Virus record (IMG/VR): IMGVR_UViG_3300037847_004331
Location: 1 to 33,590 of that record
From: a virus
Strand: one strand, 5' to 3'
DNA length: 33,590 nucleotides
Positions 7,870 through 16,768 of this stretch are shown here, one piece after another. The notes under the pieces are model-generated. The model was not told the DNA's origin. It ran no database searches and saw nothing but the letters and a program-made list of their open reading frames with translations. Within the stretch, counting starts at the first letter, position 1. Every line of letters starts with the position of its first letter. A program made the position numbers and the translations under genes.

Positions 7870-8802
7870 TTATGAATAAAGAACTACTTCAGATCCGTAT
7901 CCAAGCTCCACGCCGATTGATCCTCTGAGGATACATCTCGCGTTTTGCGATCCGTCAAGAGAGCTCATGTCTAAGATTGACGCTTGATTTAACTCGCTGA
8001 AAAGCGATGTACCTACCAACATATTGTGTCTAGTAGCTGCCATCATTTTCGTGCTCGTCATACCTGGCGAATGAAGGACTTTGATTCCATCGTAGAAAAG
8101 CTCTTGCTGGCCTTTATACCATAAATGACCTTCGTTACCGATACCTGAAGCTCCTTGGCCTTGAGATGCAAAACCTCCAAGAGCTCTTACGTATTTGTAA
8201 AATATTGCAGTCGGTAGATAGATGTAAAGATCCTCTTGAGCTAATACTGCGCTCGGAATAGCATCAACTACTTTTCCAATTTCGTCTGTAACATTTGAAG
8301 CAGTTACTGAAGAAGCAGAAACGTCTACTACGTCAGAGTTTGCAGCCGCCAAAGTTTCCCATCCATCAAAAGGTAAATCAGTTGATGAAGTAGAGTTTGT
8401 CCAGATTGCCTTCTCGATTGCGTCGTTTGTTTTTGCAACAACATGCTCAAGAATAAACTCTCCTAAAGAGTTTGGAATACCTGATCTGATTCCTCTCATT
8501 TGTAAAGATTCCCAAGAACTTCGGTAGTTTTTTGCGCATACTTCAAGATTTACTTGAAACTCAGTAGGCTCAAGAACTACTTCAGTCGTTGTAAGCGTAC
8601 CTGTTGGATCGAAATCACAAGTAGCTGGCTTTACAAGATTTGCGTCAGATGATAGTAATTGAACAACTTCTTTGTGTTGTACGTTGTCTCTAATATCGAC
8701 CGCGCCCGAGTTAAGCGTTTTTCCACTCAAGAGTGCGGCACGAAGATACCCCTCAGCCGCCTTGCCTGAGAAGCTTGTTGTAATATTATGGGTTGTAGCC
8801 AT
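7870..8802 (-). CDS. Major capsid protein (HK97-like)
   Basis: A 310-residue protein of the right size for an HK97-fold shell protein. Visible features are an N-terminal helical arm, an E-loop-like PTEFQVNLEVC, an A/P-domain helix with LGEFILEHVVAKTNDAIEKAIW, a (L)YIYLPT segment, the (F)YDGIKVLHSPGM motif, and a C-terminal RCILRGSIGVELGYGSEVVLY, a signature I associate with capsid proteins of flavobacterial siphophages. It follows the scaffold and decoration-like genes and precedes a hairpin, as expected for the most abundant virion protein. Confidence is high from motifs and context. Confidence 0.85.
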   Translation of the reverse strand: MATTHNITTSFSGKAAEGYLRAALLSGKTLNSGAVDIRDNVQHKEVVQLLSSDANLVKPATCDFDPTGTLTTTEVVLEPTEFQVNLEVCAKNYRSSWESLQMRGIRSGIPNSLGEFILEHVVAKTNDAIEKAIWTNSTSSTDLPFDGWETLAAANSDVVDVSASSVTASNVTDEIGKVVDAIPSAVLAQEDLYIYLPTAIFYKYVRALGGFASQGQGASGIGNEGHLWYKGQQELFYDGIKVLHSPGMTSTKMMAATRHNMLVGTSLFSELNQASILDMSSLDGSQNARCILRGSIGVELGYGSEVVLYS

Positions 8803-8822
8803 TGTTTAAAATTTATTAATTA

Positions 8823-9236
8823 TTAAGAAGGATCTGTAGCAGTAATTCCGCCTGAAAGAGCAGCTTGTCCGCTAACAAACCAATTTGTGCCGTTACATTC
8901 TAATTGGATAAAATCTCCTTTTGCTTCTGCTGAAGCTACAAAATTGATTTGATCCTCTCCAGAGGCTACCACCACGGCGCCAGCCACCTCGATCATACCT
9001 TCGATATTGTCTCCTTCTGCGGAGTCAACTACCCAATTTGTAGTACTGAAATTGTCAGCTACTATAAATTTGAAATTTAGCCCGTTTTTTAATGCGGGTA
9101 ATGTTATTGTAGCGCCTCCTGCAGCATCAAGAAAATACGTTTTGCCGCTATCTCCGCTAGTCAATGTCTTTACGCCTGTAAGAGTTTCAGTATCTCTTAA
9201 AATTCTTACTACGTCATTTGATACAAATTCTGCCAT
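8823..9236 (-). CDS. Capsid decoration-like protein
   Basis: A 137-residue beta-rich protein with the pattern TLTSGDSGKTYFLDAAGGATITLPAL, NGL.FKF.VADN..(T)NWVV and a C-terminal (I)QLECNGTNWFVSG. The TITLPA..(G)..F.(I/V) and (C)NG.(N)W.V.G motifs recur in small phage virion proteins that form beta-sandwich decorations or fibre bases. It lies between scaffold and major capsid genes, the normal place for a cement or decoration protein. It could alternatively be a head fibre. No cleavage or membrane signals are visible. Confidence 0.6.
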   Translation of the reverse strand: MAEFVSNDVVRILRDTETLTGVKTLTSGDSGKTYFLDAAGGATITLPALKNGLNFKFIVADNFSTTNWVVDSAEGDNIEGMIEVAGAVVVASGEDQINFVASAEAKGDFIQLECNGTNWFVSGQAALSGGITATDPS

Positions 9237-9242
9237 TTTAAA

Positions 9243-9839
9243 TTATTTTTTATAAATCATGTTTCTTATTATACTCAATTGCTCGCTTTGATAAAAAGGA
9301 GTGTTTTTTTGATGGGAAGACAAAGCCTCAGGATTGTGAGCGATTGGCTCTACTTTTTCTGCTTCTACTTCTACCTGGTTTTCTTCTTCTTTTTCGCCTT
9401 CTTCTTTGCTCATTTCTTTTTTATCTTTGATCATTGCTTTTATATCTTCAATGTCTTTTTTGATTTCAGCGAGCTCCTCTTTGGTAGCGTATTGCATTTC
9501 TTCTTTTTTGTCTTCTTTTTCTTCTTCAAGATTTTCCTCAGAGCTTACTTCATCTTTGGAATTTTCTTCTTTTTCTTCTTCTTTCTCATTTATGCTTTCA
9601 ATCTTTCCCTCCTCTTTGATTATAAGAGTGCGTCCATCTTCAAGCATATAATCGCCAACGGGTAGAGGAATCGAATCCCCCTCATCGTTTTTAATAAAGA
9701 CGTCGCCGCCTTTTTCGAAGTTTTCGGATTCAATTTCGGTGCCGTTCTCCAATTTCATTGTAGCCAATGTTAAGGTCTCTTCCGAAAGCTCGATCCCCAA
9801 AACATTCTTGATTTCGTTCAAAATTTCGGTTGCTTTCAT
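9243..9839 (-). CDS. Capsid scaffold protein
   Basis: A 198-residue highly acidic protein. Residues about 24-80 form a small beta module (MKLENGTEIESENFEKGGDV then DYMLEDGRTLIIKEEGKI) that I recall at the N-terminus of Bacteroidota phage scaffolds. Residues about 85-160 are an uninterrupted Glu/Lys-rich coiled coil, and the C-terminus is a short basic tail ending IRNMIYKK that would bind the capsid protein. It lies between the protease gene and the capsid gene and is preceded by spacer DNA with a candidate promoter element. Helical, charged and repetitive composition is typical of scaffolds that are later degraded by the prohead protease. Confidence 0.75.
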   Translation of the reverse strand: MKATEILNEIKNVLGIELSEETLTLATMKLENGTEIESENFEKGGDVFIKNDEGDSIPLPVGDYMLEDGRTLIIKEEGKIESINEKEEEKEENSKDEVSSEENLEEEKEDKKEEMQYATKEELAEIKKDIEDIKAMIKDKKEMSKEEGEKEEENQVEVEAEKVEPIAHNPEALSSHQKNTPFYQSEQLSIIRNMIYKK

Positions 9840-9860
9840 AAATTATGTAAAAAAAGTGTT

Positions 9861-9878
9861 ATACTATATAAACGATTG
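9861..9878 (-). promoter_or_regulatory. Candidate promoter upstream of scaffold gene
   Basis: On the minus strand the spacer between 9905 and 9839 contains CAATCGTTTATATAGTAT, 22 bases upstream of the scaffold ATG. A TTGGCT box lies upstream, 18 bases from TATAAC, which also fits a sigma-70-like layout. Closely similar elements precede the genes starting at 20368 and 29522. No transcript data are available, so this is a candidate only. Confidence 0.4.
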
Positions 9879-9904
9879 ACGAGCCAAAAACCGGTCATAT
9901 TTTT

Positions 9905-10042
9905 TTAAATTTTTCCTATCCCTTGCGCGTGCATCTCTCCGGTGCAGCATTTCGGATCGTATGTTTTTTTATCTTTGCATAAACACCCCCGCTTTCCTCC
10001 TCTTGGATTTATTCTTGACATTGATTTGTATTTCTTTTTCAT
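9905..10042 (-). CDS. Small Cys-rich protein, 45 aa
   Basis: A 45-residue ORF whose ATG overlaps the stop of the protease gene (ATGA). The core is RINPRGGKRGCLCKD..TYDPKCC.GE.HAQGIG. The RGC.C....Y...CC.G..H.QGIG pattern recurs, as I recall, as tiny proteins in Bacteroidota phages. Four cysteines at 20, 22, 32 and 33 plus His38 could bind a metal, but this is inference. A second in-frame ATG at codon 8 is an alternative start. Function unknown. Confidence 0.65.
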   Translation of the reverse strand: MKKKYKSMSRINPRGGKRGCLCKDKKTYDPKCCTGEMHAQGIGKI

Positions 10043-11643
10043 TTCTTCGAACTTTTTGGATGTTTAGCTGGCAGCAGATCAAAATCTCCTGTATATTTTG
10101 GATTCTGAGGCCTGCCATTTTTTACCATATATAAATACGCGTTTACTCTAGCTTGAGCCCAAGCCGTAGGAGATTTGATCCTCGGAGAATGGGAAGTATT
10201 GAAAGCGCCGAGGCCTCTTTGAAATACTGCTTTTAATTGGCCGACAGTAACGCCGTATCCGAGTTTTTTCTTGTATCTCTCATTGAATTCATCTGCTTTT
10301 TTTTGCAAGGATTGCAAGTCTTTTTCTGAAACTTTTGCTCCTCTTGAAGTTGATGCGTCTCCTTTGGCCGTTCCTTTTCCTTTTGGTTTTGGATTTGGCG
10401 TATCTGACTTTGGAGCTTTTGGGCTTTTTCTGATTCCTCCTCTTGGCCCTATCTCAGCGTACTCGCTATCGCTTATTTTTACGCACTTGTGTTTTTTGTA
10501 ATCTTTTTTGTATCCAGGCGGGCACTTGTATTTTTTAAATTCTGCCTTTGTCATTTTGTGAGTTTTGCAAGGCATGTACCATTTTTTCCCGTCTAGCTCG
10601 TGAATGTGAAATCCTTCGCACCCTAAATTTTCAGCCATTTCTTGAGCTTTTTCCTCTGTGCTATACGCAAGCCTGTCGTCTATAATTGCGTAATCGTCAT
10701 TTATAACTTGAGTTTGAAGATCGATTTCTCCTAATTCTTTTAGTTTTTTTGCTGACCATCTGAGGCCAGCTTTGCCTCCCCAAAGAAGGTAAGAAATTGT
10801 TCCGCAAGCTTCTGTGTTTCCTTCATCGTAATACTCTTCAGCTCTGCTCAAATAGCTATACATGCGCTTAATCGTATCTACCTCGATCGCGCCTCCTTTT
10901 GCAAGAGTTGCGCTCCTTACTTTCCCGACCATCGTAGCGCATTTATTGTTTACTTTTTCGTTGAGTTCTCGGCCTCTTTTTGCGTTGTTTTTAACCGCGT
11001 CAGGATAATCGGAATACGATTCCATTTCTACCTCTTGATCGCTTAAAAATCCAGTAATTTTTTTGTTTAAAAATTCAGCTTCTTCTTCTTCAATCTGAGA
11101 AAGCGTTTCGTCTAGGGTTTTATCTTTTGGCCTTTTCATTTTATCGCTCATAAAAGCCTCAATTGAAAATCCTTTTACCTTGTTTGTTTTAATGTATTCG
11201 TTCCAAATCAAATCGTTTTGAACTTTCATACTAATCATCCACGTGCCCACCGGTACATTTAATCCGTAATGTCTTGATTTGTCTTTGTCAGATTCTACAA
11301 TCCAAGATTCAACTACGGTAAGGCCTTCCAAGGCCATGTCATGCTCGAGAGTTGCTTTTGATTGATTGCCTTTTTTAAAAAACATTTCAGAAGCTTTTCT
11401 GACCGTATCTTTTGAAAAATATATGTAATACTCCTCGTCTTTTGTTTTTCTGTATATGGGCTTATTAGGCACTAAAGCAGCGCCAATCAGAAGCCTTTTT
11501 TCTTTGTCTTGCTGGGCAAAGTTGTACTCTTGGCTTTTAAGGGCCAAAAATTGCTCTTCGATTGCTGGATTTTCTACTACCGATATAGCAGTTACTCCTA
11601 CATCGTCATTTTCTTCGTCAAGTATTAATTCAATTATTTTCAT
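10039..11643 (-). CDS. XkdF-like prohead protease with appended domains
   Basis: A 534-residue multidomain protein. Residues 1-170 match the XkdF/gp21-type prohead protease: DEENDDVGVTAISVVENPAI at the start, a candidate catalytic His101 in ATLEHD, and Ser160 in KGFSIEA. Residues about 212-305 (YPDAVKNNAKRG...TIKRMYSYLSRA...CGTISYLLWGG) are a separate helical domain that I recall as often joined to phage head proteins. Residues 315-390 hold a Cys/His-containing module (GFHIHELDGKKWYMPC then KCPPGYKK). Residues about 440-525 (GVTVGQLKAVFQRGLGAF..SH....SPTAWAQARVNAYL) resemble DUF5824-type modules also found in large eukaryotic viruses. It lies upstream of the scaffold gene. The protease call is firm; the roles of the other parts are unknown. 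Confidence 0.8.
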   Translation of the reverse strand: MKIIELILDEENDDVGVTAISVVENPAIEEQFLALKSQEYNFAQQDKEKRLLIGAALVPNKPIYRKTKDEEYYIYFSKDTVRKASEMFFKKGNQSKATLEHDMALEGLTVVESWIVESDKDKSRHYGLNVPVGTWMISMKVQNDLIWNEYIKTNKVKGFSIEAFMSDKMKRPKDKTLDETLSQIEEEEAEFLNKKITGFLSDQEVEMESYSDYPDAVKNNAKRGRELNEKVNNKCATMVGKVRSATLAKGGAIEVDTIKRMYSYLSRAEEYYDEGNTEACGTISYLLWGGKAGLRWSAKKLKELGEIDLQTQVINDDYAIIDDRLAYSTEEKAQEMAENLGCEGFHIHELDGKKWYMPCKTHKMTKAEFKKYKCPPGYKKDYKKHKCVKISDSEYAEIGPRGGIRKSPKAPKSDTPNPKPKGKGTAKGDASTSRGAKVSEKDLQSLQKKADEFNERYKKKLGYGVTVGQLKAVFQRGLGAFNTSHSPRIKSPTAWAQARVNAYLYMVKNGRPQNPKYTGDFDLLPAKHPKSSKK

Positions 11644-11645
11644 AT

Positions 11646-13409
11646 TTATTCGATTGCTGCGTTTTCAATTATATTTCGATCTAAAGCTTGCGCGCTTGAT
11701 ACGTCCGAAGATACTACAAAAGCCTTTACTGGCTCTGATTCTCTTCCTTCTATTGTTTGTGCAAGCTGATTCTCAGGAGATTCTCCCACTACGTTAAAAG
11801 CTGGAGGCGCTGGAGCGCTAGCTCCTGAAGGAACAGATACAGAAGATCCTCCGACCGCTCCGCTCGCTGATGGTTTTGGAGTGCTGAGTATGCTTTTTAT
11901 TTGAGCTGCACTAAATGCTGCCGCGAGCCCTGCCTGCACTATTGGATAAGCTGGGAAAAGCACGGTAATCGGAGAGCTTTGCGCGGTTGTGTATGCGTTT
12001 TGCACCCCTTGGATTCCTTTGATTGTCGCATCTGCTACGGCTGCTGCTTTTCCTATTGCTGAGCCCTGGCCTGCGAGCTGGGCAATTCTGCCGAGGGTTG
12101 CTTGATCTTGCGCGATTGCCGCGTCTACAAGCGCTTTTTTTCTTTTATTTTCTTCTTCTGTGTTTTTCTTTTTTATGTCGTTTCCTTGTTTTTCAAGGTC
12201 TTGGATTTTTTGCTCTGACGCTACTTTGAAATCTTCATACTCTTGCTCTGCATCTACTCGGGCCTGAGTTCCTTCTTTGTATTTATCGATTTTATTTTGC
12301 AGCCTTTCAAGCTCAAGCTCTTTTTCTTGCTCTGCTACTTCTATAAGAGTTTTAATTCTGAGCAATTCGTCTTCAATTTCTTGCGCTGCCATTTCTTTAC
12401 GCTGGATGAATCTTTTTGTCTCTCCCTCAGATTTTGCATTTTCTCGATCGAGGAGCTCCTGCTCTAGAGCTACCCTGTTTACATCTTGCTCAGATCTGAA
12501 GCCCTCAATATTTTCTAAAACGTCAGCGTAATTTTTTTCTGCTTCAATCAGCGCTTCTCTATTTTCAATACTATTTTCATCTACTGCAAGATTTGCTTTT
12601 GCTCGATCTACTAGCTTTTGAGCGTTTGCAAGCTGGAGCGTTTGCTGCTCCTCTAAAACTTCGCCGAGTTTGTTGTTGGCCTCAATTCTCTCTTCAATGC
12701 TTTTTGAAACGTCGTCTCTGATTTGCCTTTGCTGCTCTGCTTGTCTTTGGTATATAAATTGCAATTTGTCATTCTCAGCTATTGCGAGGCCTGTCTGAGA
12801 GTTTAATTTCGTAAGCTCTACTGCTGCCTTTGCCGTGCTTTTGGCATAATCTGTTACTGCTTTGACTCCGTTTTTAAATCCGTTTCTTACATTGTTCACT
12901 CCTTCTTTTACGCTGTTGAAATTGTCTACTACTGCACTTCCACTTTCTTTTAATGTTTCCAAAGCTCCAGAGAAATCTCTTTTTAATAATTTCATAAAAG
13001 CCTCTCCCAAAAGTTTTAACGGCTTAAATGCAGCAGTAAGGGTATTGATGATTGATTCTTTTATTGATTTTCCAAAATCTCCAATGTTTGAAATGGTATC
13101 AACGACCACCCCCACAAAATCATTGAAAACTATTTTGAGGCCATTCATTGCAGTATTTAAGGTTGTTACTACCATTTGATTGCTCATGAAAAGCTCCATT
13201 AATTTTTCAAATATTACCGCGCCTGCTTTGAATAGCCCTCCGGTTAATATTGCGCCAATTCCTGAAATGGCCTTACCGATACCGCCAATTCCTTTGCTTG
13301 TTTTTTTTGCCGTTTTTCCTACATCTTTTAGCTCAGATTCTACGGCTTTCAGTTTTTTTTCTATGTCTCCAAATCGGGCCTCGAGATCAACTGTAATTTT
13401 TTCTGCCAT
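11646..13409 (-). CDS. Tail tape measure protein
   Basis: A 587-residue protein with typical tape-measure architecture. It has an N-terminal amphipathic helix (DLEARFGDIEKKLKAVESEL), a Gly/Ala-rich hydrophobic region at about 40-90 and again near 95-135, then a long Glu/Gln/Lys-rich coiled coil from about 190 to 430. After that come a hydrophobic Ala-rich segment (AIGKAAAVADATIKGIQGVQ and onward), a Pro/Ser linker and a C-terminus EPVKAFVVSSDVSSAQALDRN, an ending I recall from Bacteroidota phage tape measures. It sets tail length and assists DNA entry. Its short length implies a short non-contractile tail. The 51-residue upstream gene overlaps its start by 23 bases. Confidence 0.85.
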   Translation of the reverse strand: MAEKITVDLEARFGDIEKKLKAVESELKDVGKTAKKTSKGIGGIGKAISGIGAILTGGLFKAGAVIFEKLMELFMSNQMVVTTLNTAMNGLKIVFNDFVGVVVDTISNIGDFGKSIKESIINTLTAAFKPLKLLGEAFMKLLKRDFSGALETLKESGSAVVDNFNSVKEGVNNVRNGFKNGVKAVTDYAKSTAKAAVELTKLNSQTGLAIAENDKLQFIYQRQAEQQRQIRDDVSKSIEERIEANNKLGEVLEEQQTLQLANAQKLVDRAKANLAVDENSIENREALIEAEKNYADVLENIEGFRSEQDVNRVALEQELLDRENAKSEGETKRFIQRKEMAAQEIEDELLRIKTLIEVAEQEKELELERLQNKIDKYKEGTQARVDAEQEYEDFKVASEQKIQDLEKQGNDIKKKNTEEENKRKKALVDAAIAQDQATLGRIAQLAGQGSAIGKAAAVADATIKGIQGVQNAYTTAQSSPITVLFPAYPIVQAGLAAAFSAAQIKSILSTPKPSASGAVGGSSVSVPSGASAPAPPAFNVVGESPENQLAQTIEGRESEPVKAFVVSSDVSSAQALDRNIIENAAIE

Positions 13410-13542
13410 TTTTTAGTATTGTTAATTTAAAAACCTCTTTCAATGATTCCGGGATTTTCTTTTTCCCAAGAGCAACGTCAATGTATTTTCCTCTGATTCC
13501 TTTGTTTTTTGCCAGGATAAGCATGTCAAGTATATCTCTCAT
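13387..13542 (-). CDS. Small protein upstream of tape measure, 51 aa
   Basis: A 51-residue ORF beginning MRDILDMLILAKNKGIRG and ending LTILKNGRKNYS. Its ATG overlaps the TGA of the large tail gene (ATGA) and its own stop lies 23 bases inside the tape-measure gene. It fills the gap between two co-directional tail genes exactly, which supports expression. It is basic, probably helical, and contains GIRGKYIDVALGKKKIPESL. Function unknown; small tail-assembly factors are common at this position. Confidence 0.65.
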   Translation of the reverse strand: MRDILDMLILAKNKGIRGKYIDVALGKKKIPESLKEVFKLTILKNGRKNYS

Positions 13543-15764
13543 ATTCGGATTGTCTGTTTGTCAATTGTAATTTTTGTTGTGTCTATTGTTACAAGAGAAT
13601 CTTCATCAATTGTTTTTATTACATCTCCGATTGCGTCTCCGATCGGCACAACAAAGTTTTGCACTTCATTTATAAGCTCAAGATCTGAAACTCCTGTTTC
13701 GAAATTAGTTGTGATTTTGTTAATCTTAAAAAGATCGTCAAAAATTATTAATCGATCATTGAGCTCTACATTTAAAATTACGTTTAGCGGAAGAAAAGCT
13801 TTGTATTTAAAAATCCTTCTGCTTTTGGAAAATATTTCATCAATGTAAGTCTCGTAAAAAGTTCTGTAAAGCGATTTGCTAGCGCTTCCAAGCAAATACT
13901 CGTTTCTTTCTGCGCCGAAATGTATGCTTTGATTTGTATTTGATGTGGGATCTGAGAGATTGCTCGGTATGTAATAGGTTGTAAGTTGATGCCGAACTCC
14001 TGAAGAGGTCTCTAGCGCTGTAATAGCCGTAGCTCCTGTAAGTTTTTTGGCGTAAAAAATCAAAGGTTTACCGACCATTGACTCGCGATTTTTATCGACT
14101 GACCACCCCCATTGTATATCTGTGTTGGCCCCACCATTTGCATCTCTAAGCCTCTCGAATTTCATATGTTCAAAAGGTAATTTCACATCGTATTTTTTTC
14201 CTGTTTCGTTTGAAGTGTTGTAAGATAGAGCTCCCCACACTAAATTATTTGATCTTTGTTTGTGAAAAAAAGAGAAAAAAGTCTCATTTCCTTCGTATGA
14301 AAAATCGATCTCCTGGTAAGGCAAAGGCACCGATACTTCGGATTTTTTAAGATCCATATACGGCGTAATGTCGTAAGTTGCAGTAGATGAATTGTACCAA
14401 TCATTCAAAGGAATTACCTCAATAATATTTGTATCTTCGTCAAGATAACTCGTCAAATTGAACATCTTAAATATGCCGGTCAAAAAGTCCATGATTTTCA
14501 TATCAGGAATTTCTTCGGCTGGATTTGTTCGGTAAAAAGTTGAAGAGGCGTGCGTTGCTTTTGCTGATGCAAAGCTTGAATCTTGATCTTTGGCTTCAAA
14601 CACTTTCATCGTAATCGTAAAAGAAGCGTTTTCGCTGCAAGCAATTTCGGGCCTGTGATTTCTGTAATCTTTGTTTGAGTTTGGTTTGATCATTTTTAAT
14701 TCATCCGATAATTTAATCGGATGCGAATTACCTGAGAAATTTCCTTCAAATAAAACCTCTCTTCCAGCTACTAGCCTGAAGTCGTATTCAGTTGCTGCCG
14801 TTTCTATTTTTATATCAATGTACCTTTCTCCTCTATAACTCCCGTATACAATCCCGTTTTTATACCCTGTAATTCCTTTGGTGGAAAAACCAGCGAGCAA
14901 TCTTTTGTGCCTGTTTCCGCTTTTATTGATAAAACTTGTGCCAGCGTCAAACCATTTCCCGTAAATATTTGAAAAGTGTCGATTGTCGTCTGTATTGATA
15001 AGAGAGCCTTTATCTTTGTGAAGCCACATGTATAAATTATTCCAGGTTGGATTGGTGCTTGAAAAAAAATCAGTTGAAAAAGTGATGTTATATCTTTGCA
15101 TAATGGCCTCTAATAAGCCATTTAAGCGCACCGCAGGTTTTAATTGATCAAAAACTACTCCGTGAGAATTTGATCCGTAATAAAGATTATTTGTGCCGGC
15201 GGTATCATCTCCTGAGTTGTAAAATAATTGAGACGTATGAGTTATTAGCGGGTAAATTATCATGTCGGTAATATTTTCTCCGTTAACTTGCACATCAATT
15301 CCATCCTGCATTTTTGCGATTACCTCCGTTGCGGTATATGTAAGCTGCAATTGAATATCTCCTAAAATTTCAAGATCTGACAATCGATCATCTCCGATCA
15401 AATCTTTTAATTTTATTGTATTTCCAAAAAAAGTAATTCGGTAATTTATAGGGCTGTGATTTTCCATTTGCACATTTTCCAGCCTTACCCTTCCTTTTTT
15501 GAATGGCTTGTAATTCAAAAATAATTCTGCGTCAAATTTAGATTGCACGTCAAAGTCATCCACTCTTAATCCTGGGATGTAATAATGATTTAAAATTTTG
15601 TTGTTTACTTTTGAAGCTGGTACGTTAAAAGTTCGAGTGTAATCTGTAAATACTTTTGAAAAATCAAGAACGTCCTGAAGTGTTTGAGTGAGAGTGATTG
15701 TTTCATTGTCATGCAATTCAAGCTCTTGATCATTTATAAAAAGTTGAATTTGTAATTCTTTCAT
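13539..15764 (-). CDS. Large tail protein (baseplate/tail-tip component)
   Basis: A 741-residue protein that opens with LQIQLFINDQELELHDNETI, followed by DVLDFSKVFTDYTRTFNVPASKVNN, a segment I recall at the start of large conserved tail proteins of Bacteroidota siphophages. The middle carries a (L)NGLLEAIMQRYNITF segment and the C-terminal part a KYKAFLPLNVILNVELNDRLIIFD..(F)KINKI motif, resembling a baseplate-hub-like beta barrel. It is coupled to the following small gene and to the upstream tail protein (1 base apart). It is likely a structural hub or fibre-attachment protein of the tail tip. Recognition is by family pattern and position; no enzyme motif is seen. Confidence 0.65.
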   Translation of the reverse strand: MKELQIQLFINDQELELHDNETITLTQTLQDVLDFSKVFTDYTRTFNVPASKVNNKILNHYYIPGLRVDDFDVQSKFDAELFLNYKPFKKGRVRLENVQMENHSPINYRITFFGNTIKLKDLIGDDRLSDLEILGDIQLQLTYTATEVIAKMQDGIDVQVNGENITDMIIYPLITHTSQLFYNSGDDTAGTNNLYYGSNSHGVVFDQLKPAVRLNGLLEAIMQRYNITFSTDFFSSTNPTWNNLYMWLHKDKGSLINTDDNRHFSNIYGKWFDAGTSFINKSGNRHKRLLAGFSTKGITGYKNGIVYGSYRGERYIDIKIETAATEYDFRLVAGREVLFEGNFSGNSHPIKLSDELKMIKPNSNKDYRNHRPEIACSENASFTITMKVFEAKDQDSSFASAKATHASSTFYRTNPAEEIPDMKIMDFLTGIFKMFNLTSYLDEDTNIIEVIPLNDWYNSSTATYDITPYMDLKKSEVSVPLPYQEIDFSYEGNETFFSFFHKQRSNNLVWGALSYNTSNETGKKYDVKLPFEHMKFERLRDANGGANTDIQWGWSVDKNRESMVGKPLIFYAKKLTGATAITALETSSGVRHQLTTYYIPSNLSDPTSNTNQSIHFGAERNEYLLGSASKSLYRTFYETYIDEIFSKSRRIFKYKAFLPLNVILNVELNDRLIIFDDLFKINKITTNFETGVSDLELINEVQNFVVPIGDAIGDVIKTIDEDSLVTIDTTKITIDKQTIRI

Positions 15765-16757
15765 TTATCTAATATTATTGATCAGATTGAAAGCAAATTC
15801 AAATTGCACGGTATAGTTGATAAGCTTGTCATTAAGGCCCGTTTTTTGAACAAAAGATTTACTTTTCGGAATGACCGGAAGCGTCTTCCCGTCAAATCTG
15901 ATCCACACGTTTTCAGACAAAAACATTTCTTCAATTGAGCTTACTGCATTTTCTAGGATGTATCCGGTGTTCATTTCCAAAGTAGTTACGGCGTTTACTC
16001 CGTATCTTTCTCTTTGGCCTTTATTTGTTGCATAAGAAACTGAGGAAGTATTGATATTATTTCTTTTGTGTATTTCATCCGTTACGCTAAATCGCTCTGT
16101 GGTTTTTTTAAAGAAGAAAAAATCTTCATACGCTCCATATTTATTTACAAAAGTAACTTTGTAAGATGTAAATTTCGGCTCGCATACTAGATTTACTTTT
16201 ATTGTTTTTACGATATCCGAGTCATTTGTTGCATATATTACGACATCATTTGTCGTGTCAGCAGGCACGGCAATGTATTGTATTTTTTGGTTTGAATTTC
16301 CAGAATCTGTTACCTGGGTTGTGGTTGATCCGATTACATATTTTCCCACTCCTTCCGCAAATATTGGAATTTTTCCAGCCGTTCCCTCGGGTAAATAAAT
16401 ATTGTCAGAAGTAATCAAGCAATTTGTAGAGAGCTGCGGATTGATTTCGTCTTCGAAATCCCCGAATCCATCTTTTAAAACGTAATGATTTGTAACTGTG
16501 CCTCCTGTCGCGTAAACGGCGTTTGTATCGCTATCAAAAAGGGTTTGAACTACTGTTACCCATTGAGTAGCGGAAGGGTAATCGTTGTTGAACTCATGAG
16601 TGATGTAATCTCTTACAAGATTTGCAATTTCAAAAAGAATATTTGATTTACTTGAAATTCTTTCTTTTGAGATCGTGTATTTAAGATCTGAGTCAGAGTA
16701 ACTCCCTTGAGTACCTGAGTAAATAAATATTTGTATCGTTGCTGATTTTAAAGCCAT
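15765..16757 (-). CDS. Tail structural protein, 330 aa
   Basis: A 330-residue beta-rich protein. It has IQIFIYSGTQGSYSDSDLKY at the N-terminus, FEIANLVRDYITHEF near residue 45, and C-terminal FTSYKVTFVNKYGAYEDFFFFKK with later (E)RYGVNA..(T)LEMNTGY and LNDKLINYTVQFEFAFN. The (F)VNKYG...D.(F)F..K motif recurs in Bacteroidota phage tail proteins preceding the large tail-tip gene. It lies between the Ig-like structural protein and the large tail gene, so a distal-tail adaptor role is plausible, but this is position-based. Confidence 0.6.
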   Translation of the reverse strand: MALKSATIQIFIYSGTQGSYSDSDLKYTISKERISSKSNILFEIANLVRDYITHEFNNDYPSATQWVTVVQTLFDSDTNAVYATGGTVTNHYVLKDGFGDFEDEINPQLSTNCLITSDNIYLPEGTAGKIPIFAEGVGKYVIGSTTTQVTDSGNSNQKIQYIAVPADTTNDVVIYATNDSDIVKTIKVNLVCEPKFTSYKVTFVNKYGAYEDFFFFKKTTERFSVTDEIHKRNNINTSSVSYATNKGQRERYGVNAVTTLEMNTGYILENAVSSIEEMFLSENVWIRFDGKTLPVIPKSKSFVQKTGLNDKLINYTVQFEFAFNLINNIR

Positions 16758-16768
16758 GTTTTCAATTT

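Noticed and set aside
9279-9665. Plus-strand 128-codon Phe-rich ORF
   Set aside because: Complement of the Glu/Lys coiled coil of the scaffold; poly-Phe composition is an artefact of GAA/AAG codons.
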